From NCBI GenBank assembly GCA_022766365.1, contig JALENW010000023.1, forward strand, positions 1-64,000: 64,000 nucleotides of DNA, in the 5' to 3' direction. This stretch comes from Clostridiales bacterium (GTDB lineage: Bacteria; Bacillota; Clostridia; Peptostreptococcales; Anaerovoracaceae). Made by a program: the position numbers and the translations under genes. How positions within the stretch are numbered: the stretch's first letter is position 1; each line of letters starts with the position of its first letter. Under the pieces are notes generated by a model that saw only the letters and a list, made by a program, of their open reading frames with translations, did not search any database and was not told the DNA's origin. Shown here one piece after another: positions 1 to 8,620 of this stretch.

Positions 1-39
1 TATTGTCATGAAAAATGCCGCGTATTTTTTCCGATTCAT
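1..39 (-). CDS. Start of a putative exported protein, cut by the left edge
   Basis: Thirteen codons are visible on the minus strand from an ATG at 39-37: Met-Asn-Arg-Lys-Lys-Tyr, then a hydrophobic run (Ala-Ala-Phe-Phe-Met-Thr-Ile). A basic start followed by a hydrophobic stretch is what a signal peptide looks like. A good AGAGGAGG ribosome binding site (45-52) sits about 6 bases upstream of the ATG. The rest lies outside the window, so no function can be given. Upstream are an intrinsic-terminator-like hairpin, a long tetranucleotide repeat and a promoter, all oriented toward this gene. Confidence 0.55.
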   Translation of the reverse strand, partial: MNRKKYAAFFMTI

Positions 40-60
40 ATTTTTCCTCCTCTAAATTAT

Positions 61-114
61 TTTTTTAATAAAAAAACAAGAGTACATACCTATCTGTCAG
101 GTAAATTCTCTTGT
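61..114 (-). terminator. Terminator-like hairpin (candidate attenuator) in the leader of the edge gene
   Basis: On the minus strand a perfect 7-bp outer stem (ACAAGAG at 114-108, CTCTTGT at 82-76), a symmetric 5-nt internal loop and a 4-bp inner stem (ACCT/AGGT) are followed directly by a run of T (75-70). This is the form of an intrinsic terminator. It lies between a promoter at 237-265 and the ATG at 39, so it could stop transcripts before the gene. The 39-bp quasi-palindrome could instead be a repressor operator. Confidence 0.55.
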
Positions 115-146
115 CATTTCAAAAAATCCACACAAAAAAAGTGATA

Positions 147-233
<87 letters not shown>

Positions 234-236
234 GCG

Positions 237-265
237 ATTGTATCAAACTGATTCAAAAATATCAA
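237..265 (-). promoter_or_regulatory. Promoter facing the TGTC repeat and edge gene
   Basis: Minus strand TTGATA (265-260), a 17-bp spacer, then TACAAT (242-237). Five of six bases match each consensus hexamer. Transcription would begin near 230, inside the first units of the tandem repeat. Confidence 0.6.
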
Positions 266-874
266 CTCTTTTCATACACATTTATACAAGAACATTATAA
301 CAAACCCATCTGTATTTTTCCAGCACTTTTTGGTATTTTTTTCTAATTTGAATATTAGATAATTCGAGATTATTTACAGAGTTAATTCGAACAGAATATG
401 AGAAGTATCATTTAATATTTATATGTGGTCGAATTGAATATGAGAAGCTTCATGACAATATAATAGGGGCTTTGAATATGATAAGTTAAAAACTCAATGT
501 TAGAAGCGATTAATTGTTTAATTAATTCTTTCCATCAGAAAGCAGTGAATATATTTATATCCGGTAGACCAAAAGGATTTTCATGCTATTAGGAAGTTAA
601 AATGCAATGCATAGAATTTTGCTTTGCTTCTGCATATTCACCATAGCTAAGGGGAAGTAATAAAAATCCAATGGATTACTACGCGACGCTTACCATAAAA
701 AGACGAATTTATCTAAAATATCTATTAAGGAACCTGTTTAGAATTTAATGGAGCTTAATACCGAACCTGAAAATTCTTAGTTAATCAAGTTCAATTTGAT
801 TAACTCATACATGAGGTTAGTTTGGTGTAGGTAGCAGTTTTTTTTGCAAATCATCGCAAAAAAGGTCGCCTTAT
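266..874. other. AT-rich intergenic stretch, no supported gene
   Basis: I see no reading frame with a ribosome binding site here on either strand. It holds three imperfect copies of a 12-mer (394-485) and otherwise degenerate AT-rich sequence. Together with the insertion-sequence-end-like fragment that follows, it may be the remains of decayed mobile DNA, but no transposase can be recognised. Confidence 0.4.
394..485 (+). repeat. Three spaced copies of GAATATGAGAAG-like 12-mer
   Basis: GAATATGAGAAG occurs at 394-405 and 436-447, and GAATATGATAAG at 474-485, giving spacings of 42 and 38 bases. The first two copies are also preceded by TCGAA two bases upstream. Function unknown. Confidence 0.6.
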
Positions 875-917
875 CCTATATCTTTTACAGATTTACCCCA
901 ACATATATTATAGAACC
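875..917 (-). mobile_element. Short insertion-sequence-end-like fragment, copy A
   Basis: The 43 bases match 34681-34722 at about 37 positions. Read on the minus strand it starts GGTTCTATAATATATGTTGG, which resembles terminal inverted repeats of ISL3-type elements. No partner end or transposase was found nearby, so it would be a solo end or a very small non-autonomous relic. It stops 3 bases before a terminator hairpin. Confidence 0.4.
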
Positions 918-920
918 TTA

Positions 921-965
921 AAAACGAAAAAATCCCGAGAAACTATCCCGAGATTTTTTCGTTTT
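921..965 (-). terminator. Terminator of the acyl-CoA dehydrogenase/flavodiiron operon
   Basis: AAAACGAAAAAATC (921-934) pairs with GATTTTTTCGTTTT (952-965) in a 14-bp stem around a loop containing a direct TCCCGAGA duplication. It lies 43 bases past the stop of the flavodiiron gene. Confidence 0.8.
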
Positions 966-1007
966 GGCCTATTCATACTTAAAATAAGAAGAACTTATAA
1001 GAAAACT

Positions 1008-2222
1008 TTAATACTTGTAATTCTGATCCATGGATTCTATTATACTCTCAGCAAGATCATCAAGTTCCTTCTCAGTCATTGAATTAACAGAAGAAAGAAC
1101 ACTTACCTGCTCATTTAAAATTGTCATCTGCTTCATATCTTTAAGCATTTCAATCATCTTTGAGCCGGCCTGCGGTGCCCATGAACCGTTTTCAACTACT
1201 GCACACACCCTCTTTTGAACATTGAGTCTTTGCATATCCCTTAGGAAATCTTCCATTGGAGGGAATATGCCAAGATTATACGTACAGGATAGAAGTGCAA
1301 GATGGCTGTATTTGAAAACTTCTGCAATCAAGTATGACATATGAGTCTTCGATACGTCGTACATCTTGATATTTGTCATTCCTTTTTCAACAAGCTTTGC
1401 AGCAAGAATATGGGCTGCTGCTTCTGTATTTCCATACATAGAAGCGTAAACAAGGAGAACACCCTTCTCTTCAGGTTCATATGTAGCCCAGTGAACATAC
1501 TTGTCGATTATCCAGCCAAGATCCTGTCTCCATATAGGTCCGTGCAATGGACAAACAACTTTGATATCAATTGTTCCTGCCTTCTTTAAAAGTTCCATAA
1601 CCTGTGGACCATATTTACCCACAATATTAGTGTAATATCTTCTTGCTTCATCAAGCCAGTCATTCTTAAAATCAACCTCGTCTGCGAATCTTGCGCCATC
1701 CAGAGACTTGAAAGATCCGAATGCGTCTGCTGAGAACAGCACACCGTTTGTAAGGTCAAAAGTAACCATAGCTTCAGGCCAGTGAACCATAGGTGCATCT
1801 ACAAAAACTACCTCATGCTTACCGAAACTCATGGTATCCCCTGCTTTCACCTGAACAAAATTATCATTAACAGGGAAACGGAACTGATTCATCATCATGA
1901 AGGCTTTCTCAGTTGATACCACCTTGACATCAGGATGACGAAGAATAATCTCTTCAATCGATGCTGCATGATCAGGTTCCATATGGTTGATTACCACATA
2001 ATCAAGAGGACGTCCGTTCAGGACATAATCCACGTTTTCCAGAAACTGTCTTCCAACTGTCCAGTCCGCCGTATCAAACAATACAGTCTTCTCGTCGAGA
2101 AGAACATATGCGTTGTATGAAACACCATTTTCCAATGGATGGATGTTTTCAAAAAGAGCAATTCTCTTTTCACTTGCACCAACCCAATACAGATCATCTA
2201 CAACTTTTCTAACGTTATGCAT
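1008..2222 (-). CDS. fprA: Flavodiiron protein (FprA type A)
   Basis: A 404-residue flavodiiron protein: an N-terminal metallo-beta-lactamase-like diiron domain (about 1-250) and a C-terminal flavodoxin domain (FMN loop SMYGNTE near 261-267). All expected iron ligands are visible: H80, E82 and D84 in HMEPDH, H147, D166 and H227. The family reduces O2 to water, or NO to N2O, with electrons usually delivered by rubredoxin. Its ATG overlaps the stop of the upstream fusion gene (TAATG), so translation should be coupled. That upstream protein ends in a rubredoxin domain, which makes it the likely electron donor. Cytosolic; O2 versus NO preference cannot be read from sequence. Confidence 0.93.
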   Translation of the reverse strand: MHNVRKVVDDLYWVGASEKRIALFENIHPLENGVSYNAYVLLDEKTVLFDTADWTVGRQFLENVDYVLNGRPLDYVVINHMEPDHAASIEEIILRHPDVKVVSTEKAFMMMNQFRFPVNDNFVQVKAGDTMSFGKHEVVFVDAPMVHWPEAMVTFDLTNGVLFSADAFGSFKSLDGARFADEVDFKNDWLDEARRYYTNIVGKYGPQVMELLKKAGTIDIKVVCPLHGPIWRQDLGWIIDKYVHWATYEPEEKGVLLVYASMYGNTEAAAHILAAKLVEKGMTNIKMYDVSKTHMSYLIAEVFKYSHLALLSCTYNLGIFPPMEDFLRDMQRLNVQKRVCAVVENGSWAPQAGSKMIEMLKDMKQMTILNEQVSVLSSVNSMTEKELDDLAESIIESMDQNYKY

Positions 2223-4153
2223 TACTGTTCCTCCTTATCCTCATATCCCGTGTTTACCTTTACAAAGGCATCCTTTTCTTCTGCACACATTGGGCAAAGC
2301 CATTCTTCAGGCAGTGATTCAAATGGAGTTCCCGGACTTACATCTGATTCAGGATCACCCTTTGCAGGATCATACTCGTATCCACAGCCATTGCAAACAT
2401 ATGTAGTGAATGGTGAAGGATCTTCAAGAATAGTAGCCTTTCTCATTTTAACCATAGGTGGTGCAGGCTTCTTCTCCTTGCCATTATCAAGGGCCTTAGT
2501 CAGTAACGGTAAAATTTCCTCAACATCTCCAACTATGCCGTAATCTGCATTCTTGAAAATATGGGCATTCTTGTTCTTGTTAATTGCTACGATTGTCGTT
2601 GCATCTTTGATACCCTTCAGATGTTGACCTGCACCGGAGATGCCGCAGGCAATGTAAAGGTTCCCCTTGAACTTCTGTCCTGACATGCCCACATACCTGT
2701 CAAGGGGCAGGTACTTCTGTGTCTCGGCAACAGGTCTCGATGAACCAACTGCTGCACCTGCCTGTTTGGCGAGAGCTTCTATCAGCTTCATATTCTCTTT
2801 AGGTCCGATTCCCTTACCTGCAGAAACTACCCTGTCTGCCTCGATAATAGGAGTCCATGGGTCTATTCCGACCGTAAAGTCATATCCATCGGACTTGAGA
2901 GCATCCACCAACTGATCCACCCTCTCCTTAGCAGACCCCTTATCAAAGATCATTTTCTTTCTCTGTCCGGTGATAGGTCCTGCATCCTTCTTTCCGGCAC
3001 TCATCTTAGGAGCTTTACCAAGGATATGAGCAGCAATAACTACCCTTTGAATCTCACTAGTACCCTCATATATTGTAGTAATCTTGGCATCTCTATATGC
3101 CCTTTCAACCTCCATACCCTTCAGGTATCCGTTACCGCCAAAGAGTTGAAGTGCATCATTACATACCTCAAGAGCGGTTTCAGAAGCGTATGCCTTGGCC
3201 ATGGCAGATTCTACGCTGTAATTCTCATGATTCTCTTTCAGATCCGCTGCCGAATAAATAAGTAATCTTGCGGCTCTCAATTTGATTGCCATATCAGCAA
3301 TCTTAAAGGAATTAGCTTGCTGGTGTGCAATAGGGAATCCGAATTGTATTCTCTCCAGTCCGTACTCCACAGCATGCTCATACGCACCCTGAGCAATACC
3401 CAATGCCTGTGAAGCAATACCGATTCTTCCGCCATCAAGTGTTGCCATGGCAATTTTAAAGCCTTCTCCCTCTCTGCCAAGGAGGTTCTCCTTAGGAACT
3501 TTCACATCGCTGAATATCAGCTCAGCTGTTGAAGATGACCTGATTCCCATCTTATCATAGTGATCTCCGAATTCAAATCCTTCCCAGCCTTTTTCAACTA
3601 TAAATGCAGAAATACCTCTAGTTCCTATGTTTGGAGTGGTTACTGCAAAAATAACATATGTGTCTGCAACAGGAGCATTAGTAATGAAAACCTTACCCCC
3701 ATTCAGAATATAGTAATCTCCCTTTTTAACTGCAGTAGTCTCGGTGCCACCTGCATCAGAACCTGCATTAGGTTCTGTCAAACCGAAAGCTCCAAGCTTT
3801 TCACCCTTTGCAAGAGGTACCAAATATTTCTTTTTCTGCTCTTCTGTTCCGAAAGCAAATATCGGATAGGAGCCTAAGGAAACATGTGCAGAAAGAATTA
3901 CACCGGTTCCTCCATCAACTCTGGAAAGCTCTTCAACTGCTATAGCGTAGCTCAGTGCATCTAACCCTGCACCACCGTATTCTTTTGGATACGGAACACC
4001 CATAAACCCAAGCTGGGCCATTTTCTTCACTGCTTCATGTGGGAATTCATTCTGCTTATCCAGCATAAAAGCAATCGGCTTTACTTCATCTTCAGCAAAA
4101 GCCCTGACTTTAGCTCTGAATTCTTCATGAGCATCTGTAGTTTTGAAAAGCAT
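2222..4153 (-). CDS. Acyl-CoA dehydrogenase–EtfA FAD domain–rubredoxin fusion
   Basis: A 643-residue three-part protein. Residues 1-380 are a full acyl-CoA dehydrogenase with the catalytic Glu at 363 in IYEGTSE. Residues about 400-560 match the C-terminal FAD-binding domain of EtfA (GSSR at 470-473, [10 protein letters not shown] near 502-511, final DYGIVGD). Residues about 583-635 are a rubredoxin with Cys 587, 590, 620 and 623. The EtfA N-terminal domain and EtfB are absent, and the EtfA FAD motif GQTG reads GMSG (compare the etfA gene at 59.7 kb). The order suggests acyl-CoA electrons pass through two flavins to the rubredoxin iron, then to the co-translated flavodiiron protein. Start chosen for an AGGAGG site 7 bases upstream. 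Substrate chain length unknown. Confidence 0.92.
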   Translation of the reverse strand: MLFKTTDAHEEFRAKVRAFAEDEVKPIAFMLDKQNEFPHEAVKKMAQLGFMGVPYPKEYGGAGLDALSYAIAVEELSRVDGGTGVILSAHVSLGSYPIFAFGTEEQKKKYLVPLAKGEKLGAFGLTEPNAGSDAGGTETTAVKKGDYYILNGGKVFITNAPVADTYVIFAVTTPNIGTRGISAFIVEKGWEGFEFGDHYDKMGIRSSSTAELIFSDVKVPKENLLGREGEGFKIAMATLDGGRIGIASQALGIAQGAYEHAVEYGLERIQFGFPIAHQQANSFKIADMAIKLRAARLLIYSAADLKENHENYSVESAMAKAYASETALEVCNDALQLFGGNGYLKGMEVERAYRDAKITTIYEGTSEIQRVVIAAHILGKAPKMSAGKKDAGPITGQRKKMIFDKGSAKERVDQLVDALKSDGYDFTVGIDPWTPIIEADRVVSAGKGIGPKENMKLIEALAKQAGAAVGSSRPVAETQKYLPLDRYVGMSGQKFKGNLYIACGISGAGQHLKGIKDATTIVAINKNKNAHIFKNADYGIVGDVEEILPLLTKALDNGKEKKPAPPMVKMRKATILEDPSPFTTYVCNGCGYEYDPAKGDPESDVSPGTPFESLPEEWLCPMCAEEKDAFVKVNTGYEDKEEQ

Positions 4154-4185
4154 TTACATACCTCCTCATTATTTTTCTTAAATAG

Positions 4186-4227
4186 ATTATAATAAATTTT
4201 TCACAGAATTTATGTTGCATTTGCAAC
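4186..4227 (-). promoter_or_regulatory. Promoter with 14-bp palindromic operator for the fusion/fprA operon
   Basis: A TATAAT -10 element lies at 4191-4186 on the minus strand; the -35 match is poor. A perfect palindrome, GTTGCATTTGCAAC (4214-4227, 6-bp arms, 2-bp centre), covers and extends upstream of the -35 position, where a regulator would control polymerase. The regulator is unknown. Confidence 0.5.
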
Positions 4228-4272
4228 TTTTTAGTCAAAATCCATAATCTTAGATTATTTTTTCCAAGATTT

Positions 4273-5019
4273 TCATTTTCGCTCCAAAAATTTGCTCCCG
4301 ATAAAGGCTGTAACCGGGATAATAGATACACAACCGATGGCACACATTAACATTCCTGCAAGTTCCTGCGCGAGAACCTTTGAGTTCAACATAGAAACCC
4401 ATGTATAATCGTTCTTAAAAAACAAGAAAAATATCAAATTTTGACCCAGAAATATAAAGAACAGAGTGTTGATGGTGGAACTCAAAATACCCCGTCCAAC
4501 TGCCATTCCGGATCGGAAGAGCTCATCTTTACTTGCAGATGAATGAAATCCCACCTCTTCCATGGATGATGCAACGGATATTGAAGTATCAACCATTGCC
4601 CCCTCCAACATTATAAGAACCACTCCAACCTGCAATATCAGAAAATCCACTCCAACATTTCCCAAATACCCATTGCTCTCTCTTATTGCAAATTGCCCCA
4701 CAGGAAACCCTTGTAAATTTCCGACCTTTATTACGAAATAGGATATAACTCCCAAACAGATCATCATTATTCCCACGGAAAGAAACGCCGTCTTTGTCTT
4801 CTCGTTAACACCGTTCTGATAGAACAGGCTTATCAGCGCCATGAACACACAACCTGCAATTACGGCAATCCAGCCGCTCACTCCTATCCATATAAAAAAT
4901 ATTATAGATATCAAAACAATCACATTGCCCATAATCCCGATCAAAGCTTTAGCTGTCCCGTCTCTGCCCACTGTTATAGCTCCAAAGACAAACAAAACTG
5001 TCAAAATTACAGCTATCAT
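4273..5019 (-). CDS. YibE/F family membrane protein, second of pair
   Basis: A 248-residue multi-spanning membrane protein of the YibE/F family with several hydrophobic helices and the family stretch around GAMVDTSISVASSMEEV (near 140-156). The exact transport or enzymatic function of the family is not established. Its ATG overlaps the stop of the upstream YibE/F gene by one base (TAATG), so the two are translationally coupled and probably form one membrane complex. It is followed after about 120 bp by the fusion/fprA promoter. Confidence 0.85.
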   Translation of the reverse strand: MIAVILTVLFVFGAITVGRDGTAKALIGIMGNVIVLISIIFFIWIGVSGWIAVIAGCVFMALISLFYQNGVNEKTKTAFLSVGIMMICLGVISYFVIKVGNLQGFPVGQFAIRESNGYLGNVGVDFLILQVGVVLIMLEGAMVDTSISVASSMEEVGFHSSASKDELFRSGMAVGRGILSSTINTLFFIFLGQNLIFFLFFKNDYTWVSMLNSKVLAQELAGMLMCAIGCVSIIPVTAFIGSKFLERK

Positions 5020-6119
5020 TATTTCTCACGCCCCTTAAAAAACACCTCTCCGATAAAAGCTGATAATGGAATGGCCGCAATTATCCCGATTCCACCCACC
5101 AAAAACCTGACAAATGCGAAGAAACCGTGATTTTCAAGCACCGTCCATAGAGAAAAATCATTTTTCATTCCAAGAACAGCCACAGGCAATATAACCGCAA
5201 TATTTGTAAAAAAAACAACATTTATCATCAATCCCGTTATATCGTCAGAAATCTTCCCCACAGACATTATCAATCCTTTCCTGCTGACCCTCGGTTCCCT
5301 GACAAGAAGTTCTTTGGTTGCTGCAACAATTGTAACGGCAATGTCCATTATAGCTCCAAGAGCTCCGATCAATATCTCACTGAGAAACAATCCGTTTGCT
5401 TGAGAAAGAGAATAAGGCTCAGGCAGATAATCCAAGAATTCGTATTTAATATTCGGTGTGAAAATTATTACCACAAAACAGATGCCTCCCACAAGTGCTA
5501 CGGTTAGCATTGTTGCAAAGATTGTCGCAAGAGTTTCTCTGTTCCAACCATTTACCAGAAACAAAATCCCTATTGTAAAAATACACATCAGTACAATTAC
5601 AACCCATATAAAGTGAGCACCGCTTCCTGTATACTTCACCGCTGTAGCAAACAACATTGCATTTATCGCTACCCCTATAATTGTTAATAATCCCTGTTTC
5701 TTACCACAGAGTATTAAAAAATCAATCAGTATAATCACCAGAAATCCCACTATGTAATCCCTTTTCTGGCCTGTTATTATATACCCGTCTTTATTTTTCT
5801 CCACAAAAAGAAAATCGCCTGTACTGTATTTCTCACCATACGCTTTTTCTTTTTCGAAACTGTTACTTACTTCAATTACGCTTCCCTTCTTATCCATCTT
5901 GTCGGTATCATTCACTATTCTGACCAAGAGCTTCTGAACTACCTTGGTATCATCATGAGTCGAGATATTTTGTTGATTTTGTGAAATCACCTTTCCAACA
6001 GGTACAGGATAGAGGTTATAGTTAAAATATATTGATAAAATAAGAATTAGACTTATAGCTGCAAGTATCACAATCCCCGGAACCGATATTCCCATTCTCC
6101 AAGTCATCTTTTTCTTCAT
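5019..6119 (-). CDS. YibE/F family membrane protein, first of pair
   Basis: A 366-residue YibE/F protein: an N-terminal anchor (about 12-31), an extracytoplasmic region of roughly 80-90 residues, then a run of membrane helices with the family motif GALGAIMDIAVTIVAA near residue 250. Function in the family is unsettled. GGAG precedes the ATG. It is transcribed from a promoter that shares its intergenic space with lexA, and it is coupled to a second YibE/F gene downstream. Confidence 0.85.
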   Translation of the reverse strand: MKKKMTWRMGISVPGIVILAAISLILILSIYFNYNLYPVPVGKVISQNQQNISTHDDTKVVQKLLVRIVNDTDKMDKKGSVIEVSNSFEKEKAYGEKYSTGDFLFVEKNKDGYIITGQKRDYIVGFLVIILIDFLILCGKKQGLLTIIGVAINAMLFATAVKYTGSGAHFIWVVIVLMCIFTIGILFLVNGWNRETLATIFATMLTVALVGGICFVVIIFTPNIKYEFLDYLPEPYSLSQANGLFLSEILIGALGAIMDIAVTIVAATKELLVREPRVSRKGLIMSVGKISDDITGLMINVVFFTNIAVILPVAVLGMKNDFSLWTVLENHGFFAFVRFLVGGIGIIAAIPLSAFIGEVFFKGREK

Positions 6120-6148
6120 TTCTTCTCCAATTTCTAAACTGTATGGTG

Positions 6149-6177
6149 ATTATAACAAATTCCTAAATCATTTTCAA
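6149..6177 (-). promoter_or_regulatory. Promoter of the yibE/yibF-like pair
   Basis: Minus strand TTGAAA (6177-6172), a 17-bp spacer and TATAAT (6154-6149). The -35 lies only 5 bases from the first LexA box. Confidence 0.65.
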
Positions 6178-6182
6178 TTTGC

Positions 6183-6221
6183 CGAACAGACGTTTACTTT
6201 TATGTGAACGTATGTTATAAT
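6183..6221 (+). promoter_or_regulatory. lexA promoter with two SOS boxes
   Basis: Two GAAC-N4-GTT boxes are present: CGAACAGACGTTTA (6183-6196) and TGAACGTATGTTAT (6205-6218). The promoter TTTACT (6193-6198), 17-bp spacer, TATAAT (6216-6221) is overlapped by both: box 1 covers the -35 and box 2 fills the spacer to the -10. This is the arrangement expected for LexA autorepression. Confidence 0.8.
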
Positions 6222-6317
6222 TTAAAAAAGTCATATGACTGCTCTTTGAGATGAGGGACTTCTTCTTTTAATCTGACGGTTTCTCATTAAATGCGGAAGA
6301 ATACTCGGGAGGTTTCT

Positions 6318-6983
6318 ATGGGGAAGAACGTAAGCAAGAGCGAAATTCGTGAGAAACGAGTTTTAGACTTTATCAAAGATGAGATAAGGGCTAAAGGGTA
6401 CCCACCCACTGTTCGGGAAATTTGTGACGCTCTGAATGTCAAATCAACATCAACTATTCACAAAGATATATCAAACTTAATAGATAAGGGAGCATTGAGA
6501 AAGGATCCTTCCAAACCCAGGGCACTCGCTGTGGTTAATCACGAAGAAAATGATTATACCACGACATGTGATGCTTCGATTATTTCGGAAGGAAGAGATG
6601 ACGTCATTGACATTCCCGTAGTTGGTCATATTGCAGCCGGCGCTCCAATCCTGGCTTCACAGAATTTTGAGGATTTTATTCCTGTACCTTCCAGATATGT
6701 ACATGGTGAAAACTTTATGCTTAGAGTCCGAGGCGAATCAATGATTAATGTCGGCATAATGGATGGTGACTTAATCCTAGTTGAGAGGGCCGAAACTGCT
6801 TACAACGGTGATATTGTTGTTGCTATGATCGATGGCTTTGAAAGCGAAGCTACAGTGAAGACTTTTTATAGGGAAGACGGGCACTTCAGGCTACAACCTG
6901 AAAACGATGATATGTCTCCGATCATTGTAAATGATGTTAAGATTTTAGGACTGGTCAAGGGTGTTTTTAGATTCTTTAATTGA
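6318..6983 (+). CDS. lexA: LexA SOS repressor
   Basis: A 221-residue LexA: an N-terminal winged-helix DNA-binding domain (about 1-70) and a C-terminal S24 autopeptidase domain. The cleavage site is Ala107-Gly108 in HIAAGAP, the catalytic pair Ser141 (GESM) and Lys181. The start at 6318 is chosen over an upstream in-frame ATG at 6291 because GGGAGG lies 5 bases before it and the product then has the usual length. It represses DNA-damage genes until RecA filaments trigger self-cleavage, and two boxes in its promoter indicate autoregulation. Confidence 0.95.
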   Translation: MGKNVSKSEIREKRVLDFIKDEIRAKGYPPTVREICDALNVKSTSTIHKDISNLIDKGALRKDPSKPRALAVVNHEENDYTTTCDASIISEGRDDVIDIPVVGHIAAGAPILASQNFEDFIPVPSRYVHGENFMLRVRGESMINVGIMDGDLILVERAETAYNGDIVVAMIDGFESEATVKTFYREDGHFRLQPENDDMSPIIVNDVKILGLVKGVFRFFN

Positions 6984-7151
6984 TTAGTATGCAGTTTAAT
7001 ATACAGCCTCAGATTATAACAGTCGTATCTTTTAGTTTAATTCTGTTTTTTATTGGTATAAATATTATGTCAGTTATAGTTCAGGCAGGTTTTCCTGACA
7101 CATATCATTACGACTTCAATGGGTAGACTTGCATAGGAAGAAAGGACAATC

Positions 7152-7403
7152 ATGGGAATTATTGCTTGGTTAGTAGTTGGCGGCCTGGCCGGTTGGATTG
7201 CCAGTATTATTATGGGCAAGAACGAACAGATGGGGCTTTTTGCAAATATTATTGTAGGTATCATCGGAGCTTTTATAGGCGGATTCGTTATGAATGCTGT
7301 TGGAGGTAACGGTGATATGACCGGTATCAATATAGGATCCATCTTGGTCGCAGTTCTAGGCTCAGTCATTCTTCTCGGAATTTTAAAAATGATTAAGAAG
7401 TAG
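7152..7403 (+). CDS. GlsB/YeaQ/YmgE family small membrane protein
   Basis: An 83-residue, glycine-rich membrane protein with three hydrophobic helices, opening MGIIAWLVVGGLAGWIAS. It matches the GlsB/YeaQ/YmgE (transglycosylase-associated) family linked to general stress; biochemical role unknown. AAAGGA lies 5 bases before the ATG. It is monocistronic, with a terminator about 130 bp downstream, and sits behind lexA on the same strand. Confidence 0.88.
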   Translation: MGIIAWLVVGGLAGWIASIIMGKNEQMGLFANIIVGIIGAFIGGFVMNAVGGNGDMTGINIGSILVAVLGSVILLGILKMIKK

Positions 7404-7530
7404 CCTTCATTTTTAGTTTCGCAATACAGATTTGCAGATAGTAAATTTATAAAGAGAGAATGCAGAAATATATTACGCGTTAATAATTATAACATTGCAC
7501 TTCATTCTGAAAAAATAGTTAGTGATTTAG

Positions 7531-7579
7531 ATCCTCTTGGATTTGATATTTAGCAAATTTTATCCATGAGGATTTTTAT
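7531..7579 (+). terminator. Terminator after the GlsB-like gene
   Basis: ATCCTC (7531-7536) pairs with GAGGAT (7568-7573), with a further GGAT/ATCC helix inside, followed by TTTTTATT. Confidence 0.65.
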
Positions 7580-7628
7580 TACAAAAAAATAAATAACCCA
7601 TTTGTTATATACAATCATGTCTATATAG

Positions 7629-7964
7629 TTAGCTTGCGACGCTCTTTGATAGGTTAATTACATAACCGACTATATTGTTCTTGCAATAATTACAATTCAA
7701 GGATATACATAATATATAATAATCATGTCTGCCCGTCAAACAGGTGCTTTTCACAATGATTATATGACCATGGACACGGTTTACCATTAAGCAACATTCT
7801 ATTATTTCAATACCCCTGTATGTGTACAGCTGTCTCATCATTGCTCCTATACTTTCTCTGTATTGGCTGCATATATTTTTCTCCGGCTCCATTATTGTTG
7901 AGTAAATTGTGATTTTTGTATAACATCTGTCGCTGAGCCGCAAAACATGTGGTTTATTGTTCAT
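7629..7964 (-). pseudogene. Remnant of an IS200/IS605-type TnpA transposase
   Basis: The 111-codon frame carries a central block (CSQYRESIGAMMRQL, then YRGIEIIECCLMV and VHGH, about residues 33-75) that lines up with the IS200-type tyrosine transposase core, where the family has a QYRESIG-like start, a KGVEIIE strand and a DHVHM HUH motif. Here the HUH motif is damaged (NRVHGH in place of DHVHM) and the flanks, including the KYRR segment and the catalytic-Tyr C-terminal half, are missing or scrambled. No ribosome binding site was seen. It is a dead fragment rather than an active element. Confidence 0.6.
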
Positions 7965-8001
7965 CTCACTTTCGCTCCATGAACCACTTCTGAAGAAACA
8001 A

Positions 8002-8028
8002 TAAAAACTCGATCAAAAAATGACCGAG
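8002..8028 (-). terminator. Terminator of the cdaA–DJ-1 operon
   Basis: On the minus strand CTCGGTCA (8028-8021) pairs with TGATCGAG (8015-8008) through 8 bp including one G-U, followed by five T. It lies 26 bases past the stop of the DJ-1 gene. Confidence 0.75.
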
Positions 8029-8053
8029 CCTTTATCCTTTACCTATCATATAT

Positions 8054-8620
8054 TTATATCATATTCCTCAAAACTTCGTTTGCTAAACTATGTCTCTTTT
8101 CTCTGCCACATAAGTATTCTACAATTGCCAATGCAAAATCCATAGCTATTGCAGGACCTCTGGCGGTAATCAAGTTATCATCAAGAACTACGCTATCCTC
8201 CATATATTCAGCTGCTTTCAGTTCATCCTGAAATCCCGGATATGATGTTATCCTTCTCCCATCGATTACATCCGTTTCAGCTAAAACAATCGGAGCTGCA
8301 CATATAGCAGCAACAAGTTTCTTCTTCGACATCATATCCTTTATGATATATTTAACACCTTCAGAGTTTTTCAAGTTTTCTGCTCCGGGCATGCCTCCCG
8401 GCAGCACGATTCCAAAAGCATCTTCTACATCCTCGTCCTCCAAGTTGTCGAGGAGCATATCACACACGACCTTTACACCGTGAGCGCCCTTAACAACGAG
8501 CTTCTCGCTACAGGAAACCATCACAGCCTCAATGTTTACCCTCCTTAAGAGGTCGACCGGAGTCAATGCCTCAACTTCTTCAAAACCATCTGCAATCAGC
8601 ACAAGGACTTTTTTATACAT
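8054..8620 (-). CDS. DJ-1/PfpI family protein (YajL-like)
   Basis: A 188-residue DJ-1-fold protein. The nucleophile elbow Cys107 lies in AAICAAP and the partner Glu near residue 15 in GFEEVEA, as in DJ-1/YajL rather than the hexameric PfpI proteases. Family members act as glyoxalase III or deglycase-like enzymes or as redox-responsive chaperones; which applies cannot be read here. The gene overlaps the upstream ywlG-like gene by 8 bases, so the two are coupled, and it closes the operon. Confidence 0.88.
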   Translation of the reverse strand: MYKKVLVLIADGFEEVEALTPVDLLRRVNIEAVMVSCSEKLVVKGAHGVKVVCDMLLDNLEDEDVEDAFGIVLPGGMPGAENLKNSEGVKYIIKDMMSKKKLVAAICAAPIVLAETDVIDGRRITSYPGFQDELKAAEYMEDSVVLDDNLITARGPAIAMDFALAIVEYLCGREKRHSLANEVLRNMI

